NCBI GenBank assembly: GCA_020637515.1
Contig: JACKKG010000001.1
Span: 186,001 to 250,000 of the forward strand
Direction of reading: 5' to 3'
DNA from: Rhodobacter sp.
GTDB lineage: Bacteria > Pseudomonadota > Alphaproteobacteria > Rhodobacterales > Rhodobacteraceae
DNA length: 64,000 bases
In this document: positions 15,484 through 22,539 of the stretch, in pieces
Layout of the letters: each line of letters begins with the position of its first letter
How positions within the stretch are numbered: the stretch's first letter is position 1
The notes under the pieces: generated by a model
Databases searched by the model: none
Told to the model about the DNA's origin: nothing
Seen by the model: the letters and a program-made list of their open reading frames with translations, nothing else
Program-made: the position numbers and the translations under genes

Positions 15484-15927
15484 ATGTCCATGACCCAGAT
15501 CTTTGACAGACCGGCGGCCATGGGGCTGCTGGCGCGGGCCCTGCCGGAAAGGCTGGCCGCGCTGCTTCCCGACCTGCCGGCCCATGCCGTGCTGCGCGGA
15601 CCCGAGATCGGCGCGGTGATGGTGCGCGGCCGGCAGGGCGGCACCGGCGCCCCCTTCAACCTGGGCGAAATGACCGTGACCCGCTGCACCGTCCGGCTGG
15701 ATGACGGCGCCATCGGCCACGCCCATGTGCAGGGCCGCGACAAGGACCACGCGCGCCGCGCCGCCGTCGTGGACGCGCTGTTGCAGGGCGCCCAGGCCGA
15801 CAGCGTGACGCGCGACGTGCTGGCCCCCCTCGGGGCCGAGGAAGCGGCAAGACGCGAGGACCGCGCCCGCAAGGCCGCCGCCACGCGGGTCGAATTCTTC
15901 ACCATGGTTCGGGGAGAGGACGGATGA
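15484..15927 (+). CDS. phnG: C-P lyase subunit PhnG
   Basis: A 147-residue PhnG, part of the PhnGHIJ core. With PhnH and PhnI it attaches the phosphonate to ribose of ATP with loss of adenine, giving ribose 1-phosphonate 5-triphosphate. Conserved segments: an RGRQGGTGAPFNLGEMTVTR-type motif (residues about 44-63) and the C-terminal E-F-F-T-M-V-R-G. Starts at ATG 15484 immediately downstream of the PhnF operator; its stop overlaps the phnH start by four bases (ATGA). Confidence 0.94.
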   Translation: MSMTQIFDRPAAMGLLARALPERLAALLPDLPAHAVLRGPEIGAVMVRGRQGGTGAPFNLGEMTVTRCTVRLDDGAIGHAHVQGRDKDHARRAAVVDALLQGAQADSVTRDVLAPLGAEEAARREDRARKAAATRVEFFTMVRGEDG

Positions 15928-16508
15928 CAGACCCCATGCTGACCCCGGCCGCGATGGCGGGCGGCTTTGCCGCCGCACCCACGCAATCGGCCGTGGCCTT
16001 TCGCGCGATCCTGCACGCGCTGTCGCGTCCCGGCTGCATCGTCGGATTGACCGGCGCCACCCCGCCCGCGCCGATGCCGGTTGCCGCCGGGGTGGCGGCG
16101 CTGGTGCTGCTGGACAACACCACGCCGGTGCACCTGGCCGGCGCGCTGGATTGCGCGGCGGTGCGCGACTGGATCACCTTTCACACCGCCGCGCCGCTGG
16201 TGCCGGCCGGCGAGGCCGTCTTTGCCTTTGGCAGATGGACCGATCTGGCGCCGGTGTCGCGCTTTGCCATCGGCACGCCGGATTACCCCGACCGCGCCGC
16301 CACGCTGGTGGTCGTCACCGACCGCCTGGACGACACCGGCGCGACGCTGCGCGGCCCCGGCATCGACGGGGCGGCCCGTCTCAGTCTGCCCGAAATCGCC
16401 GCGTTCCGGGCCAATCGCGCGCTGTTCCCGCTGGGTTTCGACACGCTGCTGACCTGCGGCGACCGTCTCGCCGGCCTGCCGCGCAGCACCAGGGTGGAGG
16501 CCGCCTGA
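15924..16508 (+). CDS. phnH: C-P lyase subunit PhnH
   Basis: A 194-residue PhnH of the PhnGHIJ complex. Conserved family features: the N-terminal PTQSAVAFRAILHALSRPG segment (about residues 18-36), the L-L-D-N-T-T-P-V motif, and the C-terminal LFPLGFDTLLTCGDRLAGLP. Linked to phnG by ATGA and to phnI by TGATG overlaps. Homologous in fold to PLP-dependent transferases but without the cofactor lysine; it has a structural or assembly role in the complex. Confidence 0.94.
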   Translation: MTDPMLTPAAMAGGFAAAPTQSAVAFRAILHALSRPGCIVGLTGATPPAPMPVAAGVAALVLLDNTTPVHLAGALDCAAVRDWITFHTAAPLVPAGEAVFAFGRWTDLAPVSRFAIGTPDYPDRAATLVVVTDRLDDTGATLRGPGIDGAARLSLPEIAAFRANRALFPLGFDTLLTCGDRLAGLPRSTRVEAA

Positions 16509-17578
16509 TGTATGTCGCCGTCAAGGGTGGCGAACGCGCCATCGACAACGCCCACGCCTTTTTGGCCGAGGAACGCCGCGGCGACCCGGCGATTCCCGAA
16601 CTCGGCGTCGCGCAGATCCGGGCGCAGATGGCGCTGGCGGTGAACCGGGTGATGGCCGAGGGGTCGCTTTATGATCCCGACCTGGCCGCGCTGGCGATCA
16701 AGCAGGCGCGCGGCGACCTGATCGAGGCGATCTTCCTGATCCGCGCCTATCGCACGACCCTGCCCCGGCTGGGCCACGCGCGCCCCGTCGATACCGGAGC
16801 GATGGCGGCGGTGCGGCGGATCTCGGCCACCTACAAGGATCTGCCGGGCGGGCAGGTGCTGGGGCCGACCTTCGACTACACGCACCGGCTGATCGACTTT
16901 GCCCTGGCGGCCGAGGGCGCGCCCCCCCGCGCCCCGCAGGCCGCGCCGCTGGGGCCGGTCCCCCGCGTCACCGGCTTTCTGGACCGCGAGGGCCTGATCG
17001 AGGACGAGCCCGCCGGCGACTCCACGCCCCGCGACCTGACGCGCGAGCCGATGGAACTGCCCGCCGACCGTGCGCTGCGCCTTCAGGCGCTGACCCGCGG
17101 CGACGAGGGGTTCATCCTGTCGCTGGCCTATTCCAGCCAGCGCGGCTACGGGCGCACGCATCCTTTCGTGGGCGAATTGCGCATCGGCGAAGTCACGGTC
17201 GAGATGGACATCCCCGAGCTGGGATTCGCCGTCGCGATCGGCGAGATCACCGTCACCGAATGCGAGACCGTGAACCAGTTCACCGGCTCCAGGTCGCAGC
17301 CGCCGCAGTTCACCCGCGGCTATGGCCTGGTGTTCGGCCAGTCCGAGCGCAAGGCGATCTCGATGTCTCTGGTGGACCGCGCCCTGCGCTGGGAGGAGTT
17401 GGGCGAGGATCACACCGGCGCCCCGGTGCAAGACGCCGAATTCGTGCTGATGCACGCCGACAACATCCAGGCGACCGGCTTCCTGGAGCATATCAAGCTG
17501 CCGCATTACGTCGATTTCCAGTCCGAACTGGAGCTGGTGCGCCGGTTGCGCGCGGCTCAGCGGGAGGCCGCCGAATGA
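16508..17578 (+). CDS. phnI: C-P lyase subunit PhnI
   Basis: A 356-residue PhnI, the nucleosidase-like subunit of the PhnGHIJ complex that, with G, H and L, displaces adenine from ATP by the phosphonate. The start MYVAVKGGERAIDNAH is the conserved opening, and later conserved blocks include FILSLAYSSQRGYGRTHPFV (about residues 204-223) and the Cys/His-bearing VTECETVNQF segment. ATG 16508 overlaps the phnH stop by one base; the gene overlaps phnJ by four bases. Confidence 0.95.
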   Translation: MYVAVKGGERAIDNAHAFLAEERRGDPAIPELGVAQIRAQMALAVNRVMAEGSLYDPDLAALAIKQARGDLIEAIFLIRAYRTTLPRLGHARPVDTGAMAAVRRISATYKDLPGGQVLGPTFDYTHRLIDFALAAEGAPPRAPQAAPLGPVPRVTGFLDREGLIEDEPAGDSTPRDLTREPMELPADRALRLQALTRGDEGFILSLAYSSQRGYGRTHPFVGELRIGEVTVEMDIPELGFAVAIGEITVTECETVNQFTGSRSQPPQFTRGYGLVFGQSERKAISMSLVDRALRWEELGEDHTGAPVQDAEFVLMHADNIQATGFLEHIKLPHYVDFQSELELVRRLRAAQREAAE

Positions 17579-18441
17579 GCGCCTACAATTTTGCCTATCT
17601 CGACGAACAGACCAAGCGGATGATCCGCCGCGCGATCCTGAAAGGCGTCGCCGTGCCTGGCTACCAGGTGCCCTTTGCCAGCCGCGAGATGCCGATGCCC
17701 TATGGCTGGGGCACCGGCGGCGTGCAGGTGACCGCCGCCTGCCTGACGCCGGACGACACGCTCAAGGTCATCGACCAGGGCGCGGACGACACCACCAACG
17801 CGGTGAGCATTCGCAAGTTCTTTCAGCGCACCGCCGGGGTCGCCGTGACCGAACGCACCGCCGAGGCAACCGTGATCCAGACGCGCCACCGCATTCCCGA
17901 AACGCCCCTGACCGCCGGGCAGATCCTGGTCTACCAGGTGCCGATCCCGGAACCGCTGCGCTTTCTGGAACCGCGCGAAACCGAGACCCGGCGCATGCAC
18001 GCGCTCGAGGATTACGGCCTGATGCATGTGAAGCTCTACGAGGACATCGCCCGAAACGGCGCCATTGCCACCAGCTACGCCTATCCCGTCAAGGTCGAGG
18101 GGCGCTACGTCATGGACCCGTCACCGATCCCCAAGTTCGACAACCCCAAGCTCTCGGACTCGCCCGCGCTGCAACTGTTCGGGGCCGGGCGCGAGCAGCG
18201 GATCTACGCGGTGCCGCCCTTTACCCGTGTCGTCAGCCTCGACTTCCAGGATTACCCGTTCGAGGCCTCGAAAGCGCCGCACGCCTGCGCCCTGTGCGGC
18301 GACCCGGGCAGCTATCTGGACGAGGTCATCACGGACGACGCCGGCGGGCGGATGTTCGTCTGTTCGGACACCGACCACTGCGCCGGACGGCAGGCGACAG
18401 GCCACCGCGGGCGCCTGTCCGCGCAGGAGGACGCCGCATGA
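17575..18441 (+). CDS. phnJ: Alpha-D-ribose 1-methylphosphonate 5-phosphate C-P lyase PhnJ
   Basis: The 288-residue radical-SAM-type C-P lyase that cleaves the carbon-phosphorus bond to methane (or another alkane) and ribose 1,2-cyclic phosphate 5-phosphate. C238, C241, C263 and C269 have spacing C-x2-C-x21-C-x5-C, identical to the E. coli C241/C244/C266/C272 set: three [4Fe-4S] ligands plus the thiyl-radical cysteine. The start MSAYNFAYLDEQTKRMIRRA is strongly conserved. Overlaps both neighbours by four bases (ATGA). All catalytic Cys are present, so the pathway should be functional. Confidence 0.97.
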   Translation: MSAYNFAYLDEQTKRMIRRAILKGVAVPGYQVPFASREMPMPYGWGTGGVQVTAACLTPDDTLKVIDQGADDTTNAVSIRKFFQRTAGVAVTERTAEATVIQTRHRIPETPLTAGQILVYQVPIPEPLRFLEPRETETRRMHALEDYGLMHVKLYEDIARNGAIATSYAYPVKVEGRYVMDPSPIPKFDNPKLSDSPALQLFGAGREQRIYAVPPFTRVVSLDFQDYPFEASKAPHACALCGDPGSYLDEVITDDAGGRMFVCSDTDHCAGRQATGHRGRLSAQEDAA

Positions 18442-19214
18442 GTGACCAACCGCTTCTGAGGGTCGAGGGCATCACCCGGACCTACGGCGGCCGGGTCGGC
18501 TGCACGGACGTGTCGTTCGATCTGTGGCCCGGCGAGGTGATGGGGATCGTCGGCGAATCGGGCTCGGGCAAATCCACGCTGCTGGGCTGTCTGGCCGGCC
18601 ACCTGACGCCCGACACCGGGCGCGTGGTCTTCGACACGCGCACCGAGGGGCCGCGCGACGTGCTGGCGATGACCGAGCCCGAGCGCCGGATGCTGGGCCG
18701 CACCGACTGGGCCTTTGTCCACCAGAACCCGCGCGACGGGCTGCGCATGGGGGTCAGCGCCGGCGGCAACGTGGGTGAACGGCTGATGGCCGTGGGCGCG
18801 CGCCACTACGGGCAGATCCGCGCCGAGGCGCTGGACTGGCTGGGCCGGGTCGAGATCGCCGGCGACCGCATTGACGACCGGCCGCGGCAGTTCTCGGGCG
18901 GGATGCAGCAACGGTTGCAGATCGCGCGCAACCTGGTGACCGGGCCGAGGCTGGTGTTCATGGACGAGCCGACCGGCGGGCTGGACGTCAGCGTGCAGGC
19001 GCGGCTGCTGGACCTGTTGCGCGGGCTGGTGCGGTCGATGGGGTTGAGCGCGGTGATCGTCACGCACGACCTGGCGGTGGTCCGCCTGCTGGCCGACCGG
19101 CTGATGGTGATGAAGGATGGCCGGGTGATCGAGCAGGGGCTGACCGACCAGGTTCTGGACGACCCGCAGCAGGCCTATACGCAGTTGCTGGTCAGTTCGG
19201 TCCTGCAGGTCTGA
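18438..19214 (+). CDS. phnK: C-P lyase ABC-type subunit PhnK
   Basis: A 258-residue ABC-domain protein that docks on the PhnGHIJ core; not part of the importer. Walker A GESGSGKST (about residues 38-46), signature FSGGMQQRLQIARNL (about 153-167), Walker B LVFMDEPTGGLDVSVQARLL. In the known complex PhnK and PhnL form an ATP-dependent lid on PhnJ. Overlaps phnJ by four bases; followed by an unusual 92-base spacer with two strong hairpins before phnL. Confidence 0.94.
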   Translation: MSDQPLLRVEGITRTYGGRVGCTDVSFDLWPGEVMGIVGESGSGKSTLLGCLAGHLTPDTGRVVFDTRTEGPRDVLAMTEPERRMLGRTDWAFVHQNPRDGLRMGVSAGGNVGERLMAVGARHYGQIRAEALDWLGRVEIAGDRIDDRPRQFSGGMQQRLQIARNLVTGPRLVFMDEPTGGLDVSVQARLLDLLRGLVRSMGLSAVIVTHDLAVVRLLADRLMVMKDGRVIEQGLTDQVLDDPQQAYTQLLVSSVLQV

Positions 19215-19220
19215 AGGCGT

Positions 19221-19277
19221 CGGGGGGCTGCCGCCCCCCGAACCCCCCGCCCAAAGGGGGCCTTCTGCCCCCTTTGG
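19221..19277 (+). repeat. Tandem GC hairpins between phnK and phnL
   Basis: Hairpin 1: CGGGGGGC (19221-19228), loop TGCC, GCCCCCCG (19233-19240). Hairpin 2: CCAAAGGGGG (19251-19260), 7-base loop, CCCCCTTTGG (19268-19277). Both stems are perfect. They sit inside an otherwise overlapping operon, and directly precede the GGATATTT motif at 19281. No T-run, so attenuation or mRNA stability rather than full termination is more likely. Confidence 0.75.
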
Positions 19278-19280
19278 AAA

Positions 19281-19309
19281 CCCCCGAGGATATTTGGAGC
19301 ACAAAGATG
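19281..19309 (+). repeat. Rhodobacterales-type intergenic motif, copy 1 (contains the phnL start)
   Basis: CCCCCGAGGATATTT, four bases, CACAAAGATG. The other copy in this window is at 54547-54575 (CCCCCCGGGATATTT, then GGCACAAAGAAG). Shared core: CCCCC-x2-GGATATTT-x3-GCACAAAGA-x-G. I recall this motif as frequent downstream of GC hairpins in Rhodobacterales genomes; its role is not known to me. In this copy the terminal ATG is the phnL start codon. Confidence 0.7.
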
Positions 19310-19984
19310 ATCGCGGTTCGGGATGTGTCCAAGAGTTTCACACTGCACAATCAAGGTGGCGCGGTGTTGCCGGTGATGACCGGGGCCAGCCTGCGGGTTG
19401 CGCCGGGGGAATGCGTCGGGCTGGTCGGGGCCTCGGGGTCCGGAAAATCGACACTGATGCGGATGATCTGGGGCAATTACCGTGTGGACGGAGGGTCGAT
19501 CCGCGTGGGCGAGACGGAAATCGCGGGCGCCGAGCCGCGGCGCATCATCGCGCTGAGGCGCGGCACGCTGGGCTATGTCAGCCAGTTCCTGCGCGTCGTG
19601 CCCCGCGTGGCGACGCTGGCCGTGGTGGCCGAGCCGCTGCTGGCGCTGGGTGTGCCCGAGGCCGAGGCGCGCGGCCGTGCGGCGGCGATGCTGGCGCGGC
19701 TCAACATCCCCGAGCGCCTGTGGCCACTGTCGCCGACCACCTTTTCCGGCGGCGAACAGCAGCGGGTGAACATCGCGCGCGGGTTTGTCCACGCCTGGCC
19801 GGCGATGCTGCTGGACGAGCCGACCGCCAGCCTGGACGCCGGCAATCGCGCCGTCGTGCTGGCCCTGATCGCCGAGGCCAAGGCGCGCGGCGCCGCCATC
19901 CTGGGGATCTTTCACGACGAGGCTGCACGGGCGCAGGTCTGCGACCGGGTGGTCGATGTCACGGGCTTTTCGGTGCCGTCGTGA
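19307..19984 (+). CDS. phnL: C-P lyase ABC-type subunit PhnL
   Basis: A 225-residue ABC-domain protein, second ATPase of the C-P lyase system, needed with PhnGHI for the nucleosidase-type coupling step. Walker A GASGSGKST (about residues 43-51), signature FSGGEQQRVNIARGF (about 145-159), Walker B MLLDEPTASLD. ATG 19307 begins MIAVRDVSKSF and is preceded by GGAGC at 8 bases; both lie in the conserved GGATATTT...CACAAAGATG element. Ends in a GTGA overlap with phnN. Confidence 0.93.
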   Translation: MIAVRDVSKSFTLHNQGGAVLPVMTGASLRVAPGECVGLVGASGSGKSTLMRMIWGNYRVDGGSIRVGETEIAGAEPRRIIALRRGTLGYVSQFLRVVPRVATLAVVAEPLLALGVPEAEARGRAAAMLARLNIPERLWPLSPTTFSGGEQQRVNIARGFVHAWPAMLLDEPTASLDAGNRAVVLALIAEAKARGAAILGIFHDEAARAQVCDRVVDVTGFSVPS

Positions 19985-20532
19985 CGGGCCGGTTGTTCAC
20001 GGTCGTCGGCCCTTCGGGTGCGGGCAAGGACACGCTGCTGGCCGGCGCCTGTGCCGCGCCGGGCGGGCCGCACTGGGTGCGGCGCGTCATCACGCGGCCC
20101 TCGGGCGACGGGGGCGAACCCTTCGAGGGCGTGGCGCAAAGCGAGTTCGCGCTGCGCGAGGCCCAGGGCGCCTTTGCCCTGACATGGCGCGCGCATGGGC
20201 TGTGCTACGGCATCCCCCACAGCGAGCTGGCGCCGCTGCGGGAGGGGCGGGACGTGGTCTTCAACGGCTCGCGCGCGGCGCTGGCCAGGGCCGGGGCGGT
20301 GTTTCCCGCGCTGACCGTCATCGTCATCACTGCGCCGCCCGATCTGCTGGCGCGGCGGCTGGTGGGGCGCGGGCGCGAAAGCGTGGCACAGATCGCCCAG
20401 CGGCTGGCGCGCGACGTCACCGCGCAGCCCGCCGACCTGCCGGTGATCGAGATCGTCAACGACGGCACGCCAGAGCAGGGCATCGCGTGCCTGCGCGCGG
20501 CCTTTCAGCCCAGCGGTGCGCGGTGCAGATGA
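19981..20532 (+). CDS. phnN: Ribose 1,5-bisphosphate phosphokinase PhnN
   Basis: A 183-residue guanylate-kinase-like P-loop enzyme that phosphorylates ribose 1,5-bisphosphate to PRPP, closing the C-P lyase salvage route. The P-loop is GPSGAGKDT (residues 10-18); R-V-I-T-R-P (about 35-40) is the substrate-side motif. GTG 19981 overlaps the phnL stop by four bases. Its 3' end overlaps the converging DUF1045 gene by 28 bases. Confidence 0.93.
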   Translation: MTGRLFTVVGPSGAGKDTLLAGACAAPGGPHWVRRVITRPSGDGGEPFEGVAQSEFALREAQGAFALTWRAHGLCYGIPHSELAPLREGRDVVFNGSRAALARAGAVFPALTVIVITAPPDLLARRLVGRGRESVAQIAQRLARDVTAQPADLPVIEIVNDGTPEQGIACLRAAFQPSGARCR

Positions 20533-21167
20533 CGAAAGTCGCCCTCAACCCCCTCGCCGAACACGCAAAGCGCATCCATCACGAAGGGTTGCGGCAGCAG
20601 CGGCGCGAACAGGTCCTCGGCCATGGGGCGAAAGCGGGTTTGCTGCGCCTCGGTCAGCGGATCGCTGAGGGTCAGGTGAAAGCGGAAGTCATCGAAGATC
20701 CAGGGATACCCCCAGCGGTCCAACTGCGCGCGCTGGCGGGGTGGCAGGCTGTCCGGATGGCGCCGGGCGCGGTCGCGGTCGGTCAGCGGCGCGCGGAACC
20801 GATCGAAGCGGCGCACCACCTGCGCGGCGAAATCCCGCAGCGGCCCCGTGTCGCCGATCGGCGTGAGCGCGAGAAAGCGGCCCAGCAGATCGACGCGCAA
20901 TCCCCCGATGGCAAAGGGCGCGACACCGGCGGCAAAGGCATCGACGGCGGCCAGAAGGGCCTCCTCGTCGGTTCCCTCGGCCAGCGCGAAGGGCGCCTTG
21001 AGCGTGGCATGGAACCCGTAGCGGCGGGCGCTGGCCGTCAGCGCCGGCAGCCCGGGATCGGGCTGCGCCAGCGACTGGCCGGTGACGGCGTCGCGGCCCA
21101 GCCACTGCGCCCCGGCCCGGGCCAACGGCCCCGGGGGCGGGGCAAAATAGAGCGCATAGCGTTTCAT
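20505..21167 (-). CDS. DUF1045 phosphonate-cluster protein (2H phosphoesterase-like)
   Basis: A 220-residue DUF1045 protein of the type repeatedly found in phn clusters. Two H-x-T-L motifs are seen: H53-A-T55-L and H164-L-T166-L. Paired H-x-T/S motifs are the active site of 2H phosphoesterases, which open cyclic phosphates. No PhnP is encoded in this window, although PhnN needs ribose 1,5-bisphosphate made from the 1,2-cyclic phosphate; this protein could do that step (inference). ATG 21167; divergent from phnM. Confidence 0.86.
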   Translation of the reverse strand: MKRYALYFAPPPGPLARAGAQWLGRDAVTGQSLAQPDPGLPALTASARRYGFHATLKAPFALAEGTDEEALLAAVDAFAAGVAPFAIGGLRVDLLGRFLALTPIGDTGPLRDFAAQVVRRFDRFRAPLTDRDRARRHPDSLPPRQRAQLDRWGYPWIFDDFRFHLTLSDPLTEAQQTRFRPMAEDLFAPLLPQPFVMDALCVFGEGVEGDFRHLHRAPLG

Positions 21168-21188
21168 GGCGGCACCCTGCCCCAGCAT

Positions 21189-21206
21189 CGTCACGGTTCC
21201 GTGACG
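21189..21206 (+). promoter_or_regulatory. Inverted/direct repeat before phnM (Pho-box-like)
   Basis: CGTCACGG (21189-21196), TT, CCGTGACG (21199-21206) is a perfect 8-bp inverted repeat. The same bases read as two 11-base direct repeats, CGTCACGGTTC and CGTGACGGTTT, the periodicity of Pho boxes. It lies in the 92-base divergent region between the DUF1045 gene and phnM, 53 bases before phnM. Confidence 0.45.
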
Positions 21207-21259
21207 GTTTTCCCGATTCTGCCGGCGCGACGGCCGACCCCAGACAGACAGGATGCCCG

Positions 21260-22396
21260 ATGACCACGATCCTTGCCAATGCGACCCTTGTGCTGCCCGA
21301 CCGCGTGATGACCGGCGCGCTGGTGATGGACCAGGGGCGGATCGCCCGGATCGACGCCGGCGCCGATGTGCCCGCCGGGGCCGAGGATTGCGGCGGCGAC
21401 CTGGTGATGCCCGGCCTGATCGAGCTGCACACCGACAATCTTGAGCGCCACATTCAGCCACGGCCTGGGGTGGACTGGCCCCATGCCGCCGCCATCATTG
21501 CCCATGACGCCGAACTGGCGGGCGTCGGCATCACCACGGTTTTCGACGCGCTGCGCGTCGGTAGCCTGATCTCGCGCAGTCAGGGGGCGCGGGAATACGC
21601 GCGCGGCATGGCGGACGAGATCCTCGCCGCGCGCGAGGCGGGCATGTTGCGCATCAGCCACCGCCTGCATCTGCGCGCCGAGGTCTGTTCGGAAACCCTG
21701 ACGCAGGAGCTGGAGCGGTTCGGCCCGGCGGACCGCGTCGGCATCGTCAGCCTGATGGATCACACCCCCGGGCAGCGGCAGTTCGCCGATCTGGCCCAGT
21801 ATCGGCGCTATCTGCGCGGCAAATACGGTCTGAGCGAGGACGAGTTCCTGGCCCATGTGGAGGCCCAGCGCGCCCTGGGCGACCGCGTGCGATCCGCGCA
21901 TGAAGCCGCCGCCGTTAGCGCCGCGCGCCGCTTTGGCGCGGCTTTGGCCAGCCATGACGACACCACCGAGGGGCATGTGGCGGCCTCGGCCGCGCAGGGG
22001 GTTGCCCTGGCCGAATTCCCGACGACCGCGACCGCCGCCGGCGCCTGCGTGGCGCAGGGCATCGCGGTGATGATGGGGGCGCCCAACCTGATCCGCGGCG
22101 GGTCGCATTCCGGCAATGTCGCGGCGCGCGATCTGGCCGAGGCCGGGCTGCTGGACATCCTGTCGTCGGATTACGTCCCCTCGGCGTTGCTGGGGGGCGC
22201 GCTGATGCTGGGCGATCAGTGGGGCGATACCGCACGCGGGATCGCCACCGTCACGCAGGGGCCGGCGCGGGCGGTGGGCCTGAACGACCGGGGCACGCTG
22301 ACCGAGGGCTTGCGCGCCGACGTGATCCGCGTGCGCCGCTTTGGTGCCGCCGGCGCGGTGCGCGGCACCTGGGTTGCGGGGGTGCGCGTCGCCTGA
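21260..22396 (+). CDS. phnM: Ribose 1-methylphosphonate 5-triphosphate diphosphatase PhnM
   Basis: A 378-residue amidohydrolase-superfamily enzyme that removes pyrophosphate from the ribose 1-phosphonate 5-triphosphate made by PhnGHIL, giving the PhnJ substrate. Metal ligands are in GLIELHTDNLERH (the H-T-D variant of H-x-H), and the segment SHDDTTEGHV; an Asp in LSSDYVPSALL (about residues 298-308) is the usual catalytic Asp. ATG 21260 begins MTTILANATLVLPD. Divergent from the DUF1045 gene. Confidence 0.95.
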   Translation: MTTILANATLVLPDRVMTGALVMDQGRIARIDAGADVPAGAEDCGGDLVMPGLIELHTDNLERHIQPRPGVDWPHAAAIIAHDAELAGVGITTVFDALRVGSLISRSQGAREYARGMADEILAAREAGMLRISHRLHLRAEVCSETLTQELERFGPADRVGIVSLMDHTPGQRQFADLAQYRRYLRGKYGLSEDEFLAHVEAQRALGDRVRSAHEAAAVSAARRFGAALASHDDTTEGHVAASAAQGVALAEFPTTATAAGACVAQGIAVMMGAPNLIRGGSHSGNVAARDLAEAGLLDILSSDYVPSALLGGALMLGDQWGDTARGIATVTQGPARAVGLNDRGTLTEGLRADVIRVRRFGAAGAVRGTWVAGVRVA

Positions 22397-22406
22397 GGGC
22401 GTGAGG

Positions 22407-22420
22407 TGCAGGAAAATGCA
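22407..22420 (+). promoter_or_regulatory. TGCA-N6-TGCA element 1 upstream of bclA
   Basis: TGCA (22407-22410), six bases, TGCA (22417-22420). Same spacing as the elements at 25272 and 25368. BoxR/BzdR-type regulators recognise TGCA repeats in benzoate operons, so this is a candidate accessory BoxR site 120 bases upstream of bclA. Confidence 0.5.
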
Positions 22421-22437
22421 TCGAGGAAACTCTTTCC

Positions 22438-22471
22438 TTGCCAAACCCGCCGAAGATTGCACTATAACGCA
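22438..22471 (+). promoter_or_regulatory. bclA promoter with embedded BoxR-type site
   Basis: A -35-like TTGCCA (22438-22443) is followed after 18 bases by CTATAA (22462-22467). That hexamer is exactly the spacer of TGCA-CTATAA-CGCA (22458-22471), so a BoxR dimer bound here would cover the -10 region. The same TGCACTAT core recurs before boxC and boxR. Confidence 0.6.
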
Positions 22472-22539
22472 CATGCGGCGGTGCGAATCCGCGCCCGGCC
22501 GGGGAGGATGGCCGCGCCCGCGACGGGAGGAGATCAGCC

